NCBI RefSeq assembly: GCF_902859745.1
Contig: NZ_CADIJW010000013.1
Span: 1-64,000 of the forward strand
DNA length: 64,000 nt
Reading direction: 5' to 3'
Source of the DNA: Achromobacter dolens
GTDB lineage: Bacteria > Pseudomonadota > Gammaproteobacteria > Burkholderiales > Burkholderiaceae_B
Part shown: in pieces, positions 49,901 to 59,131 of the stretch
Layout of the letters: each line of letters begins with the position of its first letter
How positions within the stretch are numbered: the stretch's first letter is position 1
Translations under genes and position numbers: made by a program
Notes under the pieces: model-generated
Seen by the model: only the letters and a program-made list of their open reading frames with translations
Databases searched by the model: none
Told to the model about the DNA's origin: nothing

Positions 49901-50803
49901 TCAGCCCCACTTCATCTCGCCCTTGGCCACCTTGGCGCCGATTTGCAGCGCGGGCGCCAGACCGGCATTGGGGTAGCGTTTGGTCATGGCTGCGATCAGC
50001 GCATCGCTGGTGGCGGCCTTGGACACTTCATCCTCGAACGCAAGCAGGTATTCACGGGTGTAATTGACGGCCGAAACGTCCACGGCACCGTCGGCCGTCA
50101 TGTGGCCCGGCACTACCGAGGCGGGCTTGCGCGCCGCGATGGCTTCCAGGTTCTTGATCCATACGGCGCGGGCTGCGGGAGTGGGCGTGTCGGCCGTCCA
50201 GACGTGCAGCCCGGAGAAGACCAGCACGCCGCCGAACACCGCATTCAATGAAGGCACCCACAGGTAACGGCGGTTATCCATGCCCTGTGCCTTGACGATG
50301 TCAATTGATTTGCCTTCCAGCGTCAGTGATGGGCCGTCGAAGGCTTCCGGGAAAACGATGTCGGCCAGGCTCTGCGGTCCGTTCTCTTTGAGCTGGGGCG
50401 ACCAGGTGTCGATCTTCTTCTGCACGGTGGCGCGGATGGCCGCGATGGTGTCGCTAGCGGCGATGACTTTGGCTTGCGGGAACGCGGTCTTGATCGCGCC
50501 GAGGCTGAAATAGTAGTCGGGATCGCTTTGGCTGATGTAGATGGTGGTCAGTGTCTTTCCCGAGGCCTTGATGGCGTCGGCCACCGCGCGGCCATCGGGC
50601 AGCGAAAATCCCCCATCGATTAAGATCGCTTCCCGGGTGCCCGAGAGAAGGACGGGTGCGCGGAAGAAGCCTTTTTCGCCGGCCGGATAGTGCTTCCATT
50701 GCAATGGAGAGCCCGTGTCGGACGCGCCGGCGCGCCCGGCCAGGACGGTGGCGGCGCCGGCTGCGCCCGCGGCTTGAATAAAGTGTCTGCGAGTGATCAT
50801 CAT
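49901..50803 (-). CDS. MBL-fold protein with a Tat signal and a lost metal motif
   Basis: A 300-residue secreted protein of the metallo-beta-lactamase fold. A twin-arginine signal (MITRRHFIQAAGAAGAATV) is clear. The fold is seen in AILIDGGFSLPDGR and TIYISQSDPDYYFSLGAI. That second segment is where HxHxDH should be; aligned as T-H-S-H-P-D-H, it reads S-Q92-S-D94-P-D-Y97, so three metal-binding His residues are missing while the Asp remains. VPGHMTADG keeps a later His. It may be inactive as a hydrolase or have a different mechanism. It lies between DsbA-like and SnoaL-like genes. Confidence 0.75.
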   Translation of the reverse strand: MMITRRHFIQAAGAAGAATVLAGRAGASDTGSPLQWKHYPAGEKGFFRAPVLLSGTREAILIDGGFSLPDGRAVADAIKASGKTLTTIYISQSDPDYYFSLGAIKTAFPQAKVIAASDTIAAIRATVQKKIDTWSPQLKENGPQSLADIVFPEAFDGPSLTLEGKSIDIVKAQGMDNRRYLWVPSLNAVFGGVLVFSGLHVWTADTPTPAARAVWIKNLEAIAARKPASVVPGHMTADGAVDVSAVNYTREYLLAFEDEVSKAATSDALIAAMTKRYPNAGLAPALQIGAKVAKGEMKWG

Positions 50804-50839
50804 GCTCTCTGAGTAAATGAAGGGGCTAAAGGGATTGAT

Positions 50840-51478
50840 TCAGGCGGCGACCAATTGCGAGACGAACGCCTGCGGGTTAGAGAACGCGGTTCCGGCGGGC
50901 AGCAATTGACGATGGCCTTCCTTCTCCAGAATGAAGGTGGGCACGCCACGCGCGCCGAACTGCTGCATCAGCGATTGCGCCTGGGCGATGCGGACGCGGT
51001 TGGCCTGAATTAGCGTGGCGTCAGAGCGGCTAAGCAGGCCTGCGGCAGCTTCAAGATCCAGGGACTGGAGCACGGCGACCAAGGTGCGGAGCGCCGTTAT
51101 GTCGCGCCCTTCAACGTTTCGGGCCTCCTGGATCGCCGTAAGCGCAGCCAGTTCCTGATCGGGAGCGGTTAGCGAAACCGCCGTCAGGGCGACTGTCGCT
51201 GGACCGCTGTCGAAGACTTGCTGGCGGTCTCCCAGTATCTGGAGGCGATAGCGCTCAGTGAATGGCTGCCCTGTTAGCTGCTCGATGCGCTGGTCGTTGC
51301 TCCAGGCATAGGCGGCGAAGTCGTCGTCCATGAGACGTGCGCCTTCACCGCTGAACAGGCCAGTAGGCAATAGACGCAACTCTAAACCGCGCACGTCCGC
51401 CAGGGCCGCCACAGCGCGGCCGGCGCCGTAGCACCATCCGCAGAGCGGATCGAACAAGTAATGAAGTGTCTTTTCCAT
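50840..51478 (-). CDS. DsbA-family oxidoreductase (FrnE-like)
   Basis: A 212-residue thioredoxin-fold protein with Cys13-Gly-Trp-Cys16 (FDPLCGWCYGAG), in the DsbA/FrnE/2-hydroxychromene-2-carboxylate isomerase group. The cis-Pro loop is GVPTFIL. No signal is present, so it is cytoplasmic, as FrnE-type proteins are. Start at ATG 51478; a longer frame to 51709 overlaps the divergent LysR gene. It is first in a three-gene operon with the MBL-fold and SnoaL-like genes and is 66 bases from the LysR start. Confidence 0.88.
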   Translation of the reverse strand: MEKTLHYLFDPLCGWCYGAGRAVAALADVRGLELRLLPTGLFSGEGARLMDDDFAAYAWSNDQRIEQLTGQPFTERYRLQILGDRQQVFDSGPATVALTAVSLTAPDQELAALTAIQEARNVEGRDITALRTLVAVLQSLDLEAAAGLLSRSDATLIQANRVRIAQAQSLMQQFGARGVPTFILEKEGHRQLLPAGTAFSNPQAFVSQLVAA

Positions 51479-51544
51479 AAGAAGAAGCTTGATTTCTGTT
51501 GTATGAGGCGATGATAGACAGCGAAAATTGGTAGATAAATACCT

Positions 51545-52513
51545 ATGAAAGAGATGCTGTGTATGCAAATAGCAAACAACTTGCAGGATGCGGGGCGCGC
51601 GCATTTGGCCAACCTGAGACGTCTGGCTTACTTCGCCGCCGTGGTGGAGACGGGTAGCTTCACCGCTGCCGCTGAGCGACTTGGAATCACCAAGGCCGTG
51701 GTCAGTCAACAGGTCGCGCGTCTGGAGCGCGACTTTCAGACCACGCTACTCACGCGCACGACGCGCAAGGTCGCGCCCACGGATGCCGGCAAGACTTTCT
51801 ACGGGCGGTGTGTCATGATCCTCAAGGAGGCGGGCGATGCCTTCGATGAGCTGGGCGAGATGGCGTCCGAACCTTCAGGAGTTTTGCGAATCACGGCCCC
51901 ACTGGACTACGGCATTTCCGCGCTCGTGCCCGCGATCACGGAGTTCACCCGTCGCTACCCCCAATGCAGGGTCGACGCAGTATTCAGTGATCAGTCGCTT
52001 GATCTGATGTCGGGGCAGATTGAACTGGCGATCCGGGTGGGGTGGCTGACCAATCTAAACGTGCAGGCACGCCAGATCGGTTCTTTTCGGCAGTTCCTGG
52101 TCGCCGCCTCTTCATATCAGCGGCAGCTGGAGCAGTTGAGGACGCCTAAAGATATAGCGACGCTGCCGTTCGTGGCGAACACTGCGTTGCGGGAACCCAC
52201 GCAATGGAGTTTTTCTCGCAGCGAACTGCATCGTCAGAGCGTGCGCGTAAATCCGACCATCTCGCTAGATGCGACGCTGGCCGTGCGGGAAGCCGTGCGC
52301 CTGGGCGCGGGTTTATCGGTGCTGCCCGATTTTGCTGTGCAGGAAGATCTCCGAGAGGGCCGGTTGCTGCGGGTGCTTCCCGGCTGGGTATTGCCCCTAG
52401 GCGGTATTCACGCCGTAACTCCCTCTGCACGATTCCGCCCACCAAAAGTGCGCGCGTTTATTGAGGTGTTAGCCGGACTCGCCCCGGTGGGGGAGAGGTG
52501 GGATGTCGGCTAA
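51545..52513 (+). CDS. LysR family transcriptional regulator (divergent from DsbA operon)
   Basis: A 322-residue LysR regulator; its HTH region is FAAVVETGSFTAAAERLGI then TKAVVSQQVARLE, and the effector domain starts near SGVLRITAPLDYG. Start may be 51545 or 51563. It is transcribed away from the DsbA-like/MBL/SnoaL operon across a 66-base gap, so it most likely controls that operon and itself. The C-terminal effector pocket gives no ligand clue. Its stop overlaps a solute-binding-protein fragment. Confidence 0.92.
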   Translation: MKEMLCMQIANNLQDAGRAHLANLRRLAYFAAVVETGSFTAAAERLGITKAVVSQQVARLERDFQTTLLTRTTRKVAPTDAGKTFYGRCVMILKEAGDAFDELGEMASEPSGVLRITAPLDYGISALVPAITEFTRRYPQCRVDAVFSDQSLDLMSGQIELAIRVGWLTNLNVQARQIGSFRQFLVAASSYQRQLEQLRTPKDIATLPFVANTALREPTQWSFSRSELHRQSVRVNPTISLDATLAVREAVRLGAGLSVLPDFAVQEDLREGRLLRVLPGWVLPLGGIHAVTPSARFRPPKVRAFIEVLAGLAPVGERWDVG

Positions 52514-52739
52514 GCCCATCTGGACCGAAATAGGAGGCACTGGACGGTTGAGCGGGAGCACTATCGTCGTTCTCAGCCTGCTGCGCTACGACCTGCAATT
52601 CAAGCCGCAGCCGCTGCTGGCCACCACATGGACGATCAGTGAAGACGGTTTGCGCTACACCTTCAGGCTGCGAATCGGAGCCGTCCATGCCGACAGGCCG
52701 TGGCGACCCGGACCACTTGTGGGCGGTGGCCGATCTTGA
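52503..52739 (+). pseudogene. Remnant of a family 5 solute-binding protein (peptide/nickel ABC)
   Basis: A 78-codon frame whose residues 21-60 (SLLRYDLQFKPQPLLATTW, TISEDGLRYTFRLR) match the N-terminal pattern of DppA/OppA-type binding proteins, where LRxGVxFHDG should follow. Instead the sequence breaks into RIGAVHADRP, which looks like the same site shifted or mutated. No signal peptide and no downstream body of the protein remain. A decayed gene fragment left by rearrangement between two LysR genes. Confidence 0.5.
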
Positions 52740-52887
52740 CCATTCGCGGCGTTCGCCGCCCTTCATTGCCCCCGCGCGTAGCGCTCGGCAACTGCCCCCC
52801 AAGTTCATCGTGGAACGGTCAGTTGGCCATCCAGCAAGGGCGGGTGCCTGGTCTAACGGGGAGAGGGACTGCCCTGCGCCCGCAACT

Positions 52888-53841
52888 CTAATCTTGTCGA
52901 TCGGCCAAATTATCTCTAAGTACTTCGATGGCTTTCATCTGGGGCCGCAAATGATCGACCAGGAAATTTGAGAAAGCTCGAATTGCGGGTGATAGTCCTT
53001 TGCTTGAGCCATATACCAGATGCAGGTGGTGGTCAGGTAATCGCATCTGTGGCAGAAGTAAAACTAACTCATTTCTTAAAATTTCCTCATGACAGATGTT
53101 CAGCGGAAGCTGTGCTATTCCAACGCCCTGCAATACCGCCTGCTTCAGTATTGGACCGTAAGCCACTTGGAGAGATGATTTAAAGCTTAGAGTAACTGCC
53201 TTCCCGCCCTCATCTTCAAGAGTCCACGTTGAAGTGTCACCATGATCTCCTCGCGCCCCGATGGCCGGACGGCCGATTAAAGACTCGGGGCAATCAAATG
53301 GACCGTAGCGCTTTACAAATGACGGACTCGCCACAAGTACCTGGGGGGATATTCCCAGATTTCGCAAAATTAGTTCCGAGTCGGGTAATGCCGTGCGCAC
53401 TCTCAGAGCCACGTCAAACCCCTCGGCAATAAGATCAACCCTTCGGTTGGTAAGCTCCAACGCAACTTGTACATCTGGAAAAGCCTGCATAAATTGGGGC
53501 AACAGGTCCATTAGGAATAGATGTGCCAGTCCCGCTGGGCTGCTGACGCGCAACACACCCCTAGGTTGCTCAACAATTTGTCGAGCTAGATTCATGGCGC
53601 CTTGGGCCGCGTCCAGCATTGCCTCACAATATTTGAAAAAGTCGCTCCCAACTTCGGTAATGTGGATTGCACGCGTGGAACGCTGCACCAACCGTAGTCC
53701 CAACTGATCTTCCAGTACCGCGAGCCGGCGGCTTATCTTGGATTTGGTTTGACCGGTCGCTGTAGCAGCTGCACTTAGACTTCCGTGCTTGACTATGGCC
53801 GCAAACAGCGCCAAGTCATTAAGATTTGTGTCGGCCTTCAT
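52888..53841 (-). CDS. LysR family transcriptional regulator (paralogue A)
   Basis: A 317-residue LysR regulator of the CrgA/AaeR-like group. Its N-terminus ([39 protein letters not shown]) and effector domain ([36 protein letters not shown]) closely resemble the regulator at 56368-57315; both diverge from a putative detoxification gene. Here the divergent neighbour is the MBL-fold gene at 53975. A TGTC-N10-GACA operator lies ten bases before its start. More AT-rich than core genes. Confidence 0.93.
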   Translation of the reverse strand: MKADTNLNDLALFAAIVKHGSLSAAATATGQTKSKISRRLAVLEDQLGLRLVQRSTRAIHITEVGSDFFKYCEAMLDAAQGAMNLARQIVEQPRGVLRVSSPAGLAHLFLMDLLPQFMQAFPDVQVALELTNRRVDLIAEGFDVALRVRTALPDSELILRNLGISPQVLVASPSFVKRYGPFDCPESLIGRPAIGARGDHGDTSTWTLEDEGGKAVTLSFKSSLQVAYGPILKQAVLQGVGIAQLPLNICHEEILRNELVLLLPQMRLPDHHLHLVYGSSKGLSPAIRAFSNFLVDHLRPQMKAIEVLRDNLADRQD

Positions 53842-53850
53842 GGTAACGAT

Positions 53851-53868
53851 TGTCCTATTTTTGAGACA
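53851..53868. promoter_or_regulatory. Probable LysR operator, paralogue A
   Basis: TGTC (53851-53854) N10 GACA (53865-53868), an inverted repeat ten bases from the LysR start and 107 from the MBL-fold start. Its half-sites match those in the azoR/LysR gap at 56330-56350. Confidence 0.5.
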
Positions 53869-53974
53869 TTCATTGGCGTTTTTCTATCTTCATTGAGCCT
53901 GGCTAGAGGCCTATAGTTCTCATGCATAGCGCGGATCCCCGTCACCCATATCGATTATCGAAGTGAAGGTCATC

Positions 53975-54949
53975 ATGAATCAACGTCGTCACGTACTCGC
54001 ATCCATTGCATCGCTGGGAGCGATGAGCCTTCTGCCCACGAGACCTCTCTGGGCTCAGGAGTCATCTAGTTCCGGCGCTAAGCTTTCTAAAGAGCCGCGC
54101 CAGCGCTTCCGGAAAGTTCGATTGGGCGACGTGGAGATCGTCGCGTTATACGATGGGGTAACCCGTCTGCCACTCACCGAGCGATACGTTGCAAATGCTC
54201 CCTTTCAGGAAGTCAAGGCCCTTGCGACCGACCTCGGACTGAGTACAACAGAGATTGAACTACCTTTCACTGGGTTTCTTGTCGTTGCCGGCTCTCGTCG
54301 CATCCTTCTCGACACTGGATTAGGCGAATTCGGAACGCCGCGCGAGACTACCGGAGGATTACTCGATAGCTTGCGGTTAGCTGGCTTCCGCCCTGAAGAG
54401 ATTGATACTGTCCTCATATCGCACTTCCATGCAGACCATATCAGCGGGCTGCGAAGTCGGGCTGGAGATTTTGTCTATCCCAACGCAAAAGTATGGGTAA
54501 GCAACCAGGAGTACAACTATTGGATGAGTGAACAAAACATGCGCGCAGCTCCAGCTCGCAAGACCGCCTTCGAACTGGCTCAGCGTGTGTTTACTGGGAT
54601 GCCGGAGTCAATGATACGGCGGTACGAGCCTGGCGGTGAAGTGGCCCCTGGCATCAGGTCGGTCCCTGCATTTGGTCACACGCCCGGGCATACCGCGTTT
54701 AAGGTCGTGAGCAAAGAGCAGGTGTTTCACTACATTGCTGACATGATTAACGTGCCAGCATTCTTCGCACGCCACCCGGAATGGTCGGTAGCCAGCGATA
54801 TGGACGCGGCTGCTGCCTTGCAGGTGCGGGCGAACTTTCTCCAGGGGCTCGAGCCTAATGCGCTCGTCGGTGGCTTTCACTTTCCCTTTCCGGCTATCGG
54901 TCACCTGCGGAAGGAGAGCCAAGGATATAGCTTCGTTCCGTTGCCTTAG
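53975..54949 (+). CDS. Metallo-beta-lactamase-fold hydrolase, exported
   Basis: A 324-residue protein with an N-terminal signal that includes Arg-Arg (MNQRRHVLASIASLGAMSLL...WA), so Tat or Sec export. The full metal motif is present: His150-Phe-His152-Ala-Asp154-His155, with HTPGH and IADM later. It belongs to the wide MBL-fold family that includes lactonases, and this length and the order fit AHL-lactonase/methyl-parathion-hydrolase-like proteins. The start at 53975 follows AAGG at 53966-53969 and gives a proper signal; GTG 53963 is less likely. It diverges from LysR paralogue A. Confidence 0.87.
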   Translation: MNQRRHVLASIASLGAMSLLPTRPLWAQESSSSGAKLSKEPRQRFRKVRLGDVEIVALYDGVTRLPLTERYVANAPFQEVKALATDLGLSTTEIELPFTGFLVVAGSRRILLDTGLGEFGTPRETTGGLLDSLRLAGFRPEEIDTVLISHFHADHISGLRSRAGDFVYPNAKVWVSNQEYNYWMSEQNMRAAPARKTAFELAQRVFTGMPESMIRRYEPGGEVAPGIRSVPAFGHTPGHTAFKVVSKEQVFHYIADMINVPAFFARHPEWSVASDMDAAAALQVRANFLQGLEPNALVGGFHFPFPAIGHLRKESQGYSFVPLP

Positions 54950-55321
54950 ATCAAACTCATCGGTTCTCGTACGAAAAATCAGTTTCGCTTTACGATCGAA
55001 ATGCGGTGCCGATGAACCTAGGCCGGTCACATTCATCCGTCACGGGCAGCAACCTGGATTGCCTCGGCCGACGTGGCTGTCTCTCTTTTTTCCGAATCGT
55101 GGATTTAACGGCCCCGCCGCGCAGGCGGCCGGGGGCCGTTAGAACGCCTGCGAGCATTGGGGAGACTTCGCAAGGCTAAGGCCAGCGCAGCCGGGGGATT
55201 AAGCCCCGCTCCGGAGCGTCGTGCCTTCATCCCAGAGGGCCACGCCTGTGACGCTGTTTGCATTCGCACGGGTCGTGCGGCTGCCAGTTGTGACTCGCCG
55301 GGCTGCACCAACCGCCCTCGC
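54950..55321. other. 372-base intergenic region with a hairpin resembling attC
   Basis: No gene. The main structure is the palindrome at 55103-55144. The rest is unremarkable; short frames on both strands lack support. It separates the MBL-fold gene from the end of the YciI gene on the opposite strand. Confidence 0.5.
55103..55144 (+). other. attC-like palindrome
   Basis: ATTTAAC (55103-55109) fits RYYYAAC and GTTAGAA (55138-55144) fits GTTRRRY except for the last base; between them the arms GGCCCC/GGGGCC pair. It could be a short integron attC or a plain hairpin; no T-run follows. Confidence 0.4.
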
Positions 55322-55612
55322 TTAGCGCCAGTTTTCGGGCCAGCGCCGCGAATGCAACTGAGGGGTGAACGCCTCCACCGAGGCGGTCGCAACCCCGGTG
55401 ATTAGGAACGCATCCCCTGCCAGCAGGCGCGACAACGCATCCCGATCCACGCAGTGAGCAATGACGATGCCGCCGGTGCCATCTTCCGTCGGTCCTGCGG
55501 CCAGAATCTGCTGGGACTCGATGCCATCGGCGAGCCACTGCTTATGCGAGTCAAGGTGCAGACCCAGGCTTTCCTTGGGTACGGTATAGGTCAGTTTGAC
55601 GATGAATATCAT
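55322..55612 (-). CDS. YciI-like protein
   Basis: A 96-residue protein resembling the YciI/dehydratase-like family: MIFIVKLTYTVPKESLGLHLDSHKQWL, then GIVIAHCVDRDALSRLLAGDAFLITGV and a terminal VEAFTP. The conserved His and Asp (H-x2-W and DPF-type position) are recognisable, but the exact catalytic role is unknown. Length fits. Start at ATG 55612 follows AGGAGGAC; it is 10 bases behind the azoreductase gene, so the two form an operon. Confidence 0.85.
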   Translation of the reverse strand: MIFIVKLTYTVPKESLGLHLDSHKQWLADGIESQQILAAGPTEDGTGGIVIAHCVDRDALSRLLAGDAFLITGVATASVEAFTPQLHSRRWPENWR

Positions 55613-55622
55613 GTCGTCCTCC

Positions 55623-56249
55623 TTAGACGGTAAGCGCCAGGCGCACGACGTTGTCGATCTCCTCGCGAGCGCTGGCCATCGACTTGGCGCTCGCCTCTGC
55701 GCCGCGTGACAGGTTTTCTGCACGCACAAACTGGACGTCTGTAATCCCCATGAAGCCGAACGCCGCCTTGATGTATGCCTCCTGGAAGTCGAGTCCGCTC
55801 ATCGGCCCGGAGAGGTAGCTACCGCCGCGGGTGGACACCACGATGACGGCTTTCGGCCCCGCCAATCCCACCGGACCCTCCGGGGCGTACTTGAACGTGC
55901 GGCCGGGCTGCACGATGCGGTCGATCCACGCCTTCAACTGACTCGACACAGAAAAGTTGTACATGGGCGCGCCGATCACAACGACGTCGCTCGCCACAAA
56001 CTCGTCGACCAGCGACGCTGAACGCGCGTGTTCCCTGACCGTCGCGGCGTCAAAGGTCGTGGGCCCGATCGGCCGGAAGCCGGCAGCGATGGCGCCCGTC
56101 AGGTGGGCGATGGGTTCTTCCACCACGTCGCGGTAGATGAGCTTGCTGGTGGGAACCAGCGACGTGATCGAATTAAGCACCTCATGCGTCAACGCACGCG
56201 ACGCTGAGGCATCGCCAAGAATCGAAGAATCAATCAGCAGAACCTGCAT
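55623..56249 (-). CDS. azoR: FMN-dependent NADH:quinone/azo reductase (AzoR-type)
   Basis: A 208-residue flavodoxin-fold reductase. The FMN phosphate loop is in LLIDSSILGDASASRAL, the flavin-edge segment is APMYNFSVSSQLKAWIDRIV, and VVSTRGGSYLSGP supplies the second flavin contact, all as in AzoR/AcpD. Such enzymes reduce azo dyes and quinones in two-electron steps and protect against electrophile stress. Start at ATG 56249 removes a non-conserved extension. It is divergent from a LysR gene with a clear palindrome between them and is followed by YciI. Confidence 0.94.
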   Translation of the reverse strand: MQVLLIDSSILGDASASRALTHEVLNSITSLVPTSKLIYRDVVEEPIAHLTGAIAAGFRPIGPTTFDAATVREHARSASLVDEFVASDVVVIGAPMYNFSVSSQLKAWIDRIVQPGRTFKYAPEGPVGLAGPKAVIVVSTRGGSYLSGPMSGLDFQEAYIKAAFGFMGITDVQFVRAENLSRGAEASAKSMASAREEIDNVVRLALTV

Positions 56250-56329
56250 GGTATTTCTCGGAAAAGGACACGGTGAGGGCACTCTACTGGCGCCTGGTGG
56301 ACCGCGCTAGAATGCGACAGCGTGACGCT

Positions 56330-56350
56330 TTGTCCCACCGAGCGGGACAA
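56330..56350. promoter_or_regulatory. Probable LysR operator, paralogue B/azoR
   Basis: TTGTCCC (56330-56336) and GGGACAA (56344-56350) form a perfect 7-base inverted repeat with a 7-base spacer, 17 bases before the LysR start. It contains the T-N11-A layout. Half-sites TGTC/GACA match those at 53851-53868. Confidence 0.7.
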
Positions 56351-56367
56351 TAATCCGGGAGCCGCAC

Positions 56368-57315
56368 ATGATCGATCTGAATGACTTGGCGTTGTTTGCC
56401 GCTGTCGTGGAACACGGCAGCTTCTCCAGCGCGGGCCGTGCGCTGGGTTTTCCCAAGTCGAAAGTCAGCCGCCGTATCGGGGACCTTGAAGATCAGTTAG
56501 GCGTACGGCTGCTGCACCGGTCCACGCGCGTGGTCGGATTGACCGATGCCGGCACCGAGTTCTACAAGCACTGCCAAAGCGTCACATCCGCGGCCAAGGC
56601 CGCCGTCGACGTGGCCCAGCGAGCGGCCGAAGGCCCAATTGGCAAAGTGCGGGTCAGTTGCCCCGTCGGCGTGGCCCACCTGTTCCTCGCCCGAATCCTT
56701 CCGCAATTCCTGCTTAGCGAACCGGAGGTGCAGCTTGAGTTCGAGATCACAAGCCGGCGCGTGGACGTGATCGCAGAGGGATTCGACGTCGCCATCCGAA
56801 TTCGAACCGTGCTGGATGATTCCGAACTCGTCGTGCGGTCGTTGGGCGTCAGCGAACAAGTCATGGTGGCCAGCCCGGCGTTCTTGGCGGCGCATGGCCC
56901 ATTCGCCGAGCCGGCAGACCTGCAAGGCGCCCTGGGCATCGGCCCCAAAGGCATCAACGGCGAGCCGCCCCGCTGGCGGATCACTGCCGCGGACGGCTCG
57001 GCGCAGACCATCGACTATCGGTCGGTGCTGGTGTCCGACGACGTCTACCTGCTCTATCACGCTGCGGTAGCAGGGGTGGGCGTCGCTCATCTACCCATTC
57101 ATGTCTGCGCACACGCGCTGGAAAGCAACCAGCTCGTGGCGCTATTGCCAGACCATGAAAGGTCCCGGCATCAACTGCACCTGGTGTACCCCTCGCGGCG
57201 TGGCATGGTGCCCGCCGTTCGCGCGTTCGTGGAATACCTGGCGCGGAACGTTCCCGATGTCATGAATCACGTGTCCGGCCAATACGGCTGCGAACCGATT
57301 GTGGCAAGCGAATAG
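56368..57315 (+). CDS. LysR family transcriptional regulator (paralogue B)
   Basis: A 315-residue LysR regulator. [23 protein letters not shown], then [19 protein letters not shown]; effector domain from [18 protein letters not shown] and [18 protein letters not shown]. The match to paralogue A (52888-53841) runs over the whole length. It diverges from azoR-yciI, which it probably regulates in response to quinones or similar compounds, by binding the palindrome at 56330-56350 ahead of its own start. Confidence 0.94.
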   Translation: MIDLNDLALFAAVVEHGSFSSAGRALGFPKSKVSRRIGDLEDQLGVRLLHRSTRVVGLTDAGTEFYKHCQSVTSAAKAAVDVAQRAAEGPIGKVRVSCPVGVAHLFLARILPQFLLSEPEVQLEFEITSRRVDVIAEGFDVAIRIRTVLDDSELVVRSLGVSEQVMVASPAFLAAHGPFAEPADLQGALGIGPKGINGEPPRWRITAADGSAQTIDYRSVLVSDDVYLLYHAAVAGVGVAHLPIHVCAHALESNQLVALLPDHERSRHQLHLVYPSRRGMVPAVRAFVEYLARNVPDVMNHVSGQYGCEPIVASE

Positions 57316-57517
57316 AGTACTCCAGATCACGCTGGCCGAATATCGCGAACCCCACACGACTGTCAATTGGCAAAACCGCGTTTTTCCAGGACGCTGCGTA
57401 TCGCGTTTTGCAGTTGTCTGTAGGGTAGGGGCATGCTCCACTGCGGGATTCGCTGCGGGTGACATACCTGCGACCTTCCCGCCGCCCTTCGTTGCGGTCA
57501 CGACATCACGAACGAAA

Positions 57518-59131
57518 ATGCTCAAGAACCTCAAAGTGCGGACCGGCCTGGCGGCGGTTATCGGACTGCTTTTGGCGGCCATCGCTGCCGCATGCCTGTT
57601 AGCGTTGACCATTTCGAAGCAATCCGACAACGACATCACGGAACTTAATTCCATCTCGGCTGAACAGGCCATCCCCCTTTACGAAGCCAAGATATCCCTG
57701 CTGCGCGCGCGGTTGGCCCTTGTCGCGGCGTACATCGACATCGCTACCGGATCCGGGGTCAACGCACCGGCCGCAATCACGACAGGCGAAGACTATCTGA
57801 AGGATGCTGACCGAGAACTTGCGCGGTTCAATAGCGTCCCCAAGCTGACAAAAGACGGGCAAGATATCGCCGCAAAGATCGTCGCCGAATTTGGACCCTA
57901 CGAGCTGGCGATCAAGCATCTGCAACAGCAGCTGCGCAATGGTTCGGCCAGCGGCTATGTCGAGCAGGCCTCGGCCATGCGCCGCGCCGACGCCGTCTTC
58001 AACGATGCAACGCTCGCGTTCTTTTCCCACGCTGAGAAGCGCAATGCGCAGATCAACCTCACGTCGGATCAGCGTATCGAAACAGCGGAGCTTGCCGTCG
58101 CATTGATGCTGTGCACCGGGTTTGCCCTGGCTGTCGCGTCATGGATATTCCTGGACCGGCAAGTGCTGCGGCCGCTGAAGGCCGCCTCTGTGCAGTTCGA
58201 CCGGATCGCAGTAGGAGACCTCACCAGCGCCATCGGCGCGCACTCCCGAAACGAAATCGGCGTGTTAATTGCATCGCTCGGCGGCATGCAGGCCGCGTTG
58301 GCCCACACGGTCGGCGCTGTGAGGGATGGCGTGTACGAGATCAACCGCGGCACGGCTGAAATCGCGGCAGGCAATACCGATCTTTCGGCGCGCACGGAAC
58401 AGCAGGCCGCCTCGCTGGAGGAAACGGCTGCGAGCATGGAACAGATTGCAGCCACTGTGAAACAGAACGCCGAGTACTCCCGCCAAGCCAAGGATGTCGC
58501 CGCCGAAACCTCCGGCGTTGCGCGCAATGGCGAGGCAGTCGTCAAGGAAGCCGTTGGCAACATCAACCGCATTGCCGCCAATTCGACCAAGATATCCGAC
58601 ATCATTTCAGTCATCGATAGCATCGCCTTCCAGACGAACATCCTAGCTCTGAACGCCGCAGTCGAAGCCGCGCGCGCGGGCGAGCAAGGTCGAGGCTTCG
58701 CCGTAGTGGCCAGCGAGGTCAGGGCGCTCGCGCAACGCAGCGCCTCAGCCGCCCGCGACGTTCGGACCCTGATCGAGCGGTCAACAATCGATGTCCAAGA
58801 CGGGGTTGCCCTCGTAACAAAGGCAGGTGAAATGATGGACAGCATCCTGTCGTCGGTCCATCGCGTGGACCAGATCATGGGTGAGATCAGCGCAGGATCC
58901 GTTGAGCAGGCGCAGGGAATCGACCAGATCAGCCGGGCAGTCGCGCAGATGGACGAGGTCACGCAACAGAACGCGGCACTGGTCGAAGAAGCCGCTGCCG
59001 CCTCCGCGTCACTGGACATGCAGGCCAAGAGCCTGACGCAAGCCGTCGCTGTCTTCAGGCTGCCGTCCGCCGCCGGTGGGCCAAGCGCTACGATAGATCG
59101 CCCCATTCTGCTTGCAGGAGCCCAATCATGA
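57518..59131 (+). CDS. Methyl-accepting chemotaxis protein (Tar/Tsr-like)
   Basis: A 537-residue chemoreceptor of the same plan as that at 25614-27233: membrane segment 1 (~10-31), four-helix-bundle-like periplasmic sensor, membrane segment 2 (~190-210), HAMP and a signalling tip [20 protein letters not shown]. Start at ATG 57518 gives [19 protein letters not shown]; the frame is open to 57299, overlapping the LysR end, but that extension is unlikely. No NWETF-like tail. Its last bases overlap the following hydrolase (ATGA). The sensor differs strongly from its paralogue, so the ligand probably does too. Confidence 0.95.
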   Translation: MLKNLKVRTGLAAVIGLLLAAIAAACLLALTISKQSDNDITELNSISAEQAIPLYEAKISLLRARLALVAAYIDIATGSGVNAPAAITTGEDYLKDADRELARFNSVPKLTKDGQDIAAKIVAEFGPYELAIKHLQQQLRNGSASGYVEQASAMRRADAVFNDATLAFFSHAEKRNAQINLTSDQRIETAELAVALMLCTGFALAVASWIFLDRQVLRPLKAASVQFDRIAVGDLTSAIGAHSRNEIGVLIASLGGMQAALAHTVGAVRDGVYEINRGTAEIAAGNTDLSARTEQQAASLEETAASMEQIAATVKQNAEYSRQAKDVAAETSGVARNGEAVVKEAVGNINRIAANSTKISDIISVIDSIAFQTNILALNAAVEAARAGEQGRGFAVVASEVRALAQRSASAARDVRTLIERSTIDVQDGVALVTKAGEMMDSILSSVHRVDQIMGEISAGSVEQAQGIDQISRAVAQMDEVTQQNAALVEEAAAASASLDMQAKSLTQAVAVFRLPSAAGGPSATIDRPILLAGAQS

